Origin: Armatimonadota bacterium
GTDB taxonomy: Bacteria > Sysuimicrobiota > Sysuimicrobiia > Sysuimicrobiales > JACQTN01
NCBI GenBank assembly: GCA_016210785.1
Contig: JACQTN010000009.1
Location: 1 to 14,364, forward strand
Reading direction: 5' to 3'
Length of the DNA stretch: 14,364 bases
A program made the translations under genes and the position numbers. The notes below the pieces were generated by a model. The model saw nothing but the letters and a program-made list of their open reading frames with translations. It did not search any database and had not been told where the DNA came from. Of this stretch, positions 14,358 to 14,364 are shown in pieces (position 1 is the first letter of the stretch; every line of letters begins with the position of its first letter).

Positions 14358-14364
14358 TTCACCA

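Noticed and set aside
14186..14362. Longer hlyD gene starting near the window edge
   Set aside because: The extra 59 codons do not resemble the family N-terminus and overlap a perfect palindrome; the ATG at 14185 has a good ribosome-binding site.

Overview
The window is GC-rich bacterial DNA with clear Shine-Dalgarno sites. It holds a lanthipeptide (RiPP) gene cluster of the NHLP-leader type. The sequence alone does not identify the species. The gene set (NHLP precursor, CCG-type LanM, NHLM export trio, ribbon-helix-helix/DUF5678 protein with a retropepsin-like protease) and the GC-rich codons suggest a free-living high-GC bacterium, possibly one known only from metagenomes; this is inference.

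Layout. (1) 1-2000 is a worn accessory zone. The left edge carries the C-terminus of a SagB/ThcOx-type dehydrogenase (3-185). A second, decayed copy of the same tail lies at 1252-1359. Between them, on the minus strand, is an intact two-gene cassette: an RHH-DUF5678 protein and a retropepsin-like aspartyl protease, overlapping by four bases. It has a leaderless-looking promoter containing a perfect 9-bp tandem repeat. A LuxR-type helix-turn-helix remnant follows at 1441. (2) 1838-7322 (+) is the biosynthetic half: a promoter with a 16-bp palindrome, an NHLP-leader precursor peptide (2032-2373), a repeat-bearing 460-bp gap, a ProcM-like LanM synthetase (2836-6090), a second copy of the same palindrome-promoter (6355-6397), and two small signal-peptide proteins (6480-6713, 6780-7322). 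(3) 7542-14185 (-) is the export half, read leftwards and convergent with the first: an HlyD-type adaptor, a C39-peptidase ABC transporter, a second NHLM ABC transporter with an N-terminal cupin-like domain, and a small four-helix membrane protein.

Inferred working model: the precursor is made with a long NHLP leader ending in a double-glycine site. LanM dehydrates Ser/Thr in the 25-26-residue core and closes (methyl)lanthionine rings on its three cysteines. The C39 ABC protein removes the leader and exports the product with the HlyD adaptor and the partner ABC protein. The two secreted proteins share the precursor's promoter architecture, so they are probably produced under the same control and are candidates for a periplasmic or extracellular partner or immunity role.

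The most interesting points are the duplicated palindrome-promoter linking the precursor to two unrecognised secreted proteins, a related repeat upstream of both lanM and the protease-transporter gene, the self-contained RHH/aspartyl-protease module with its repeat operator, and SagB-dehydrogenase tails beside a lanthipeptide cluster.
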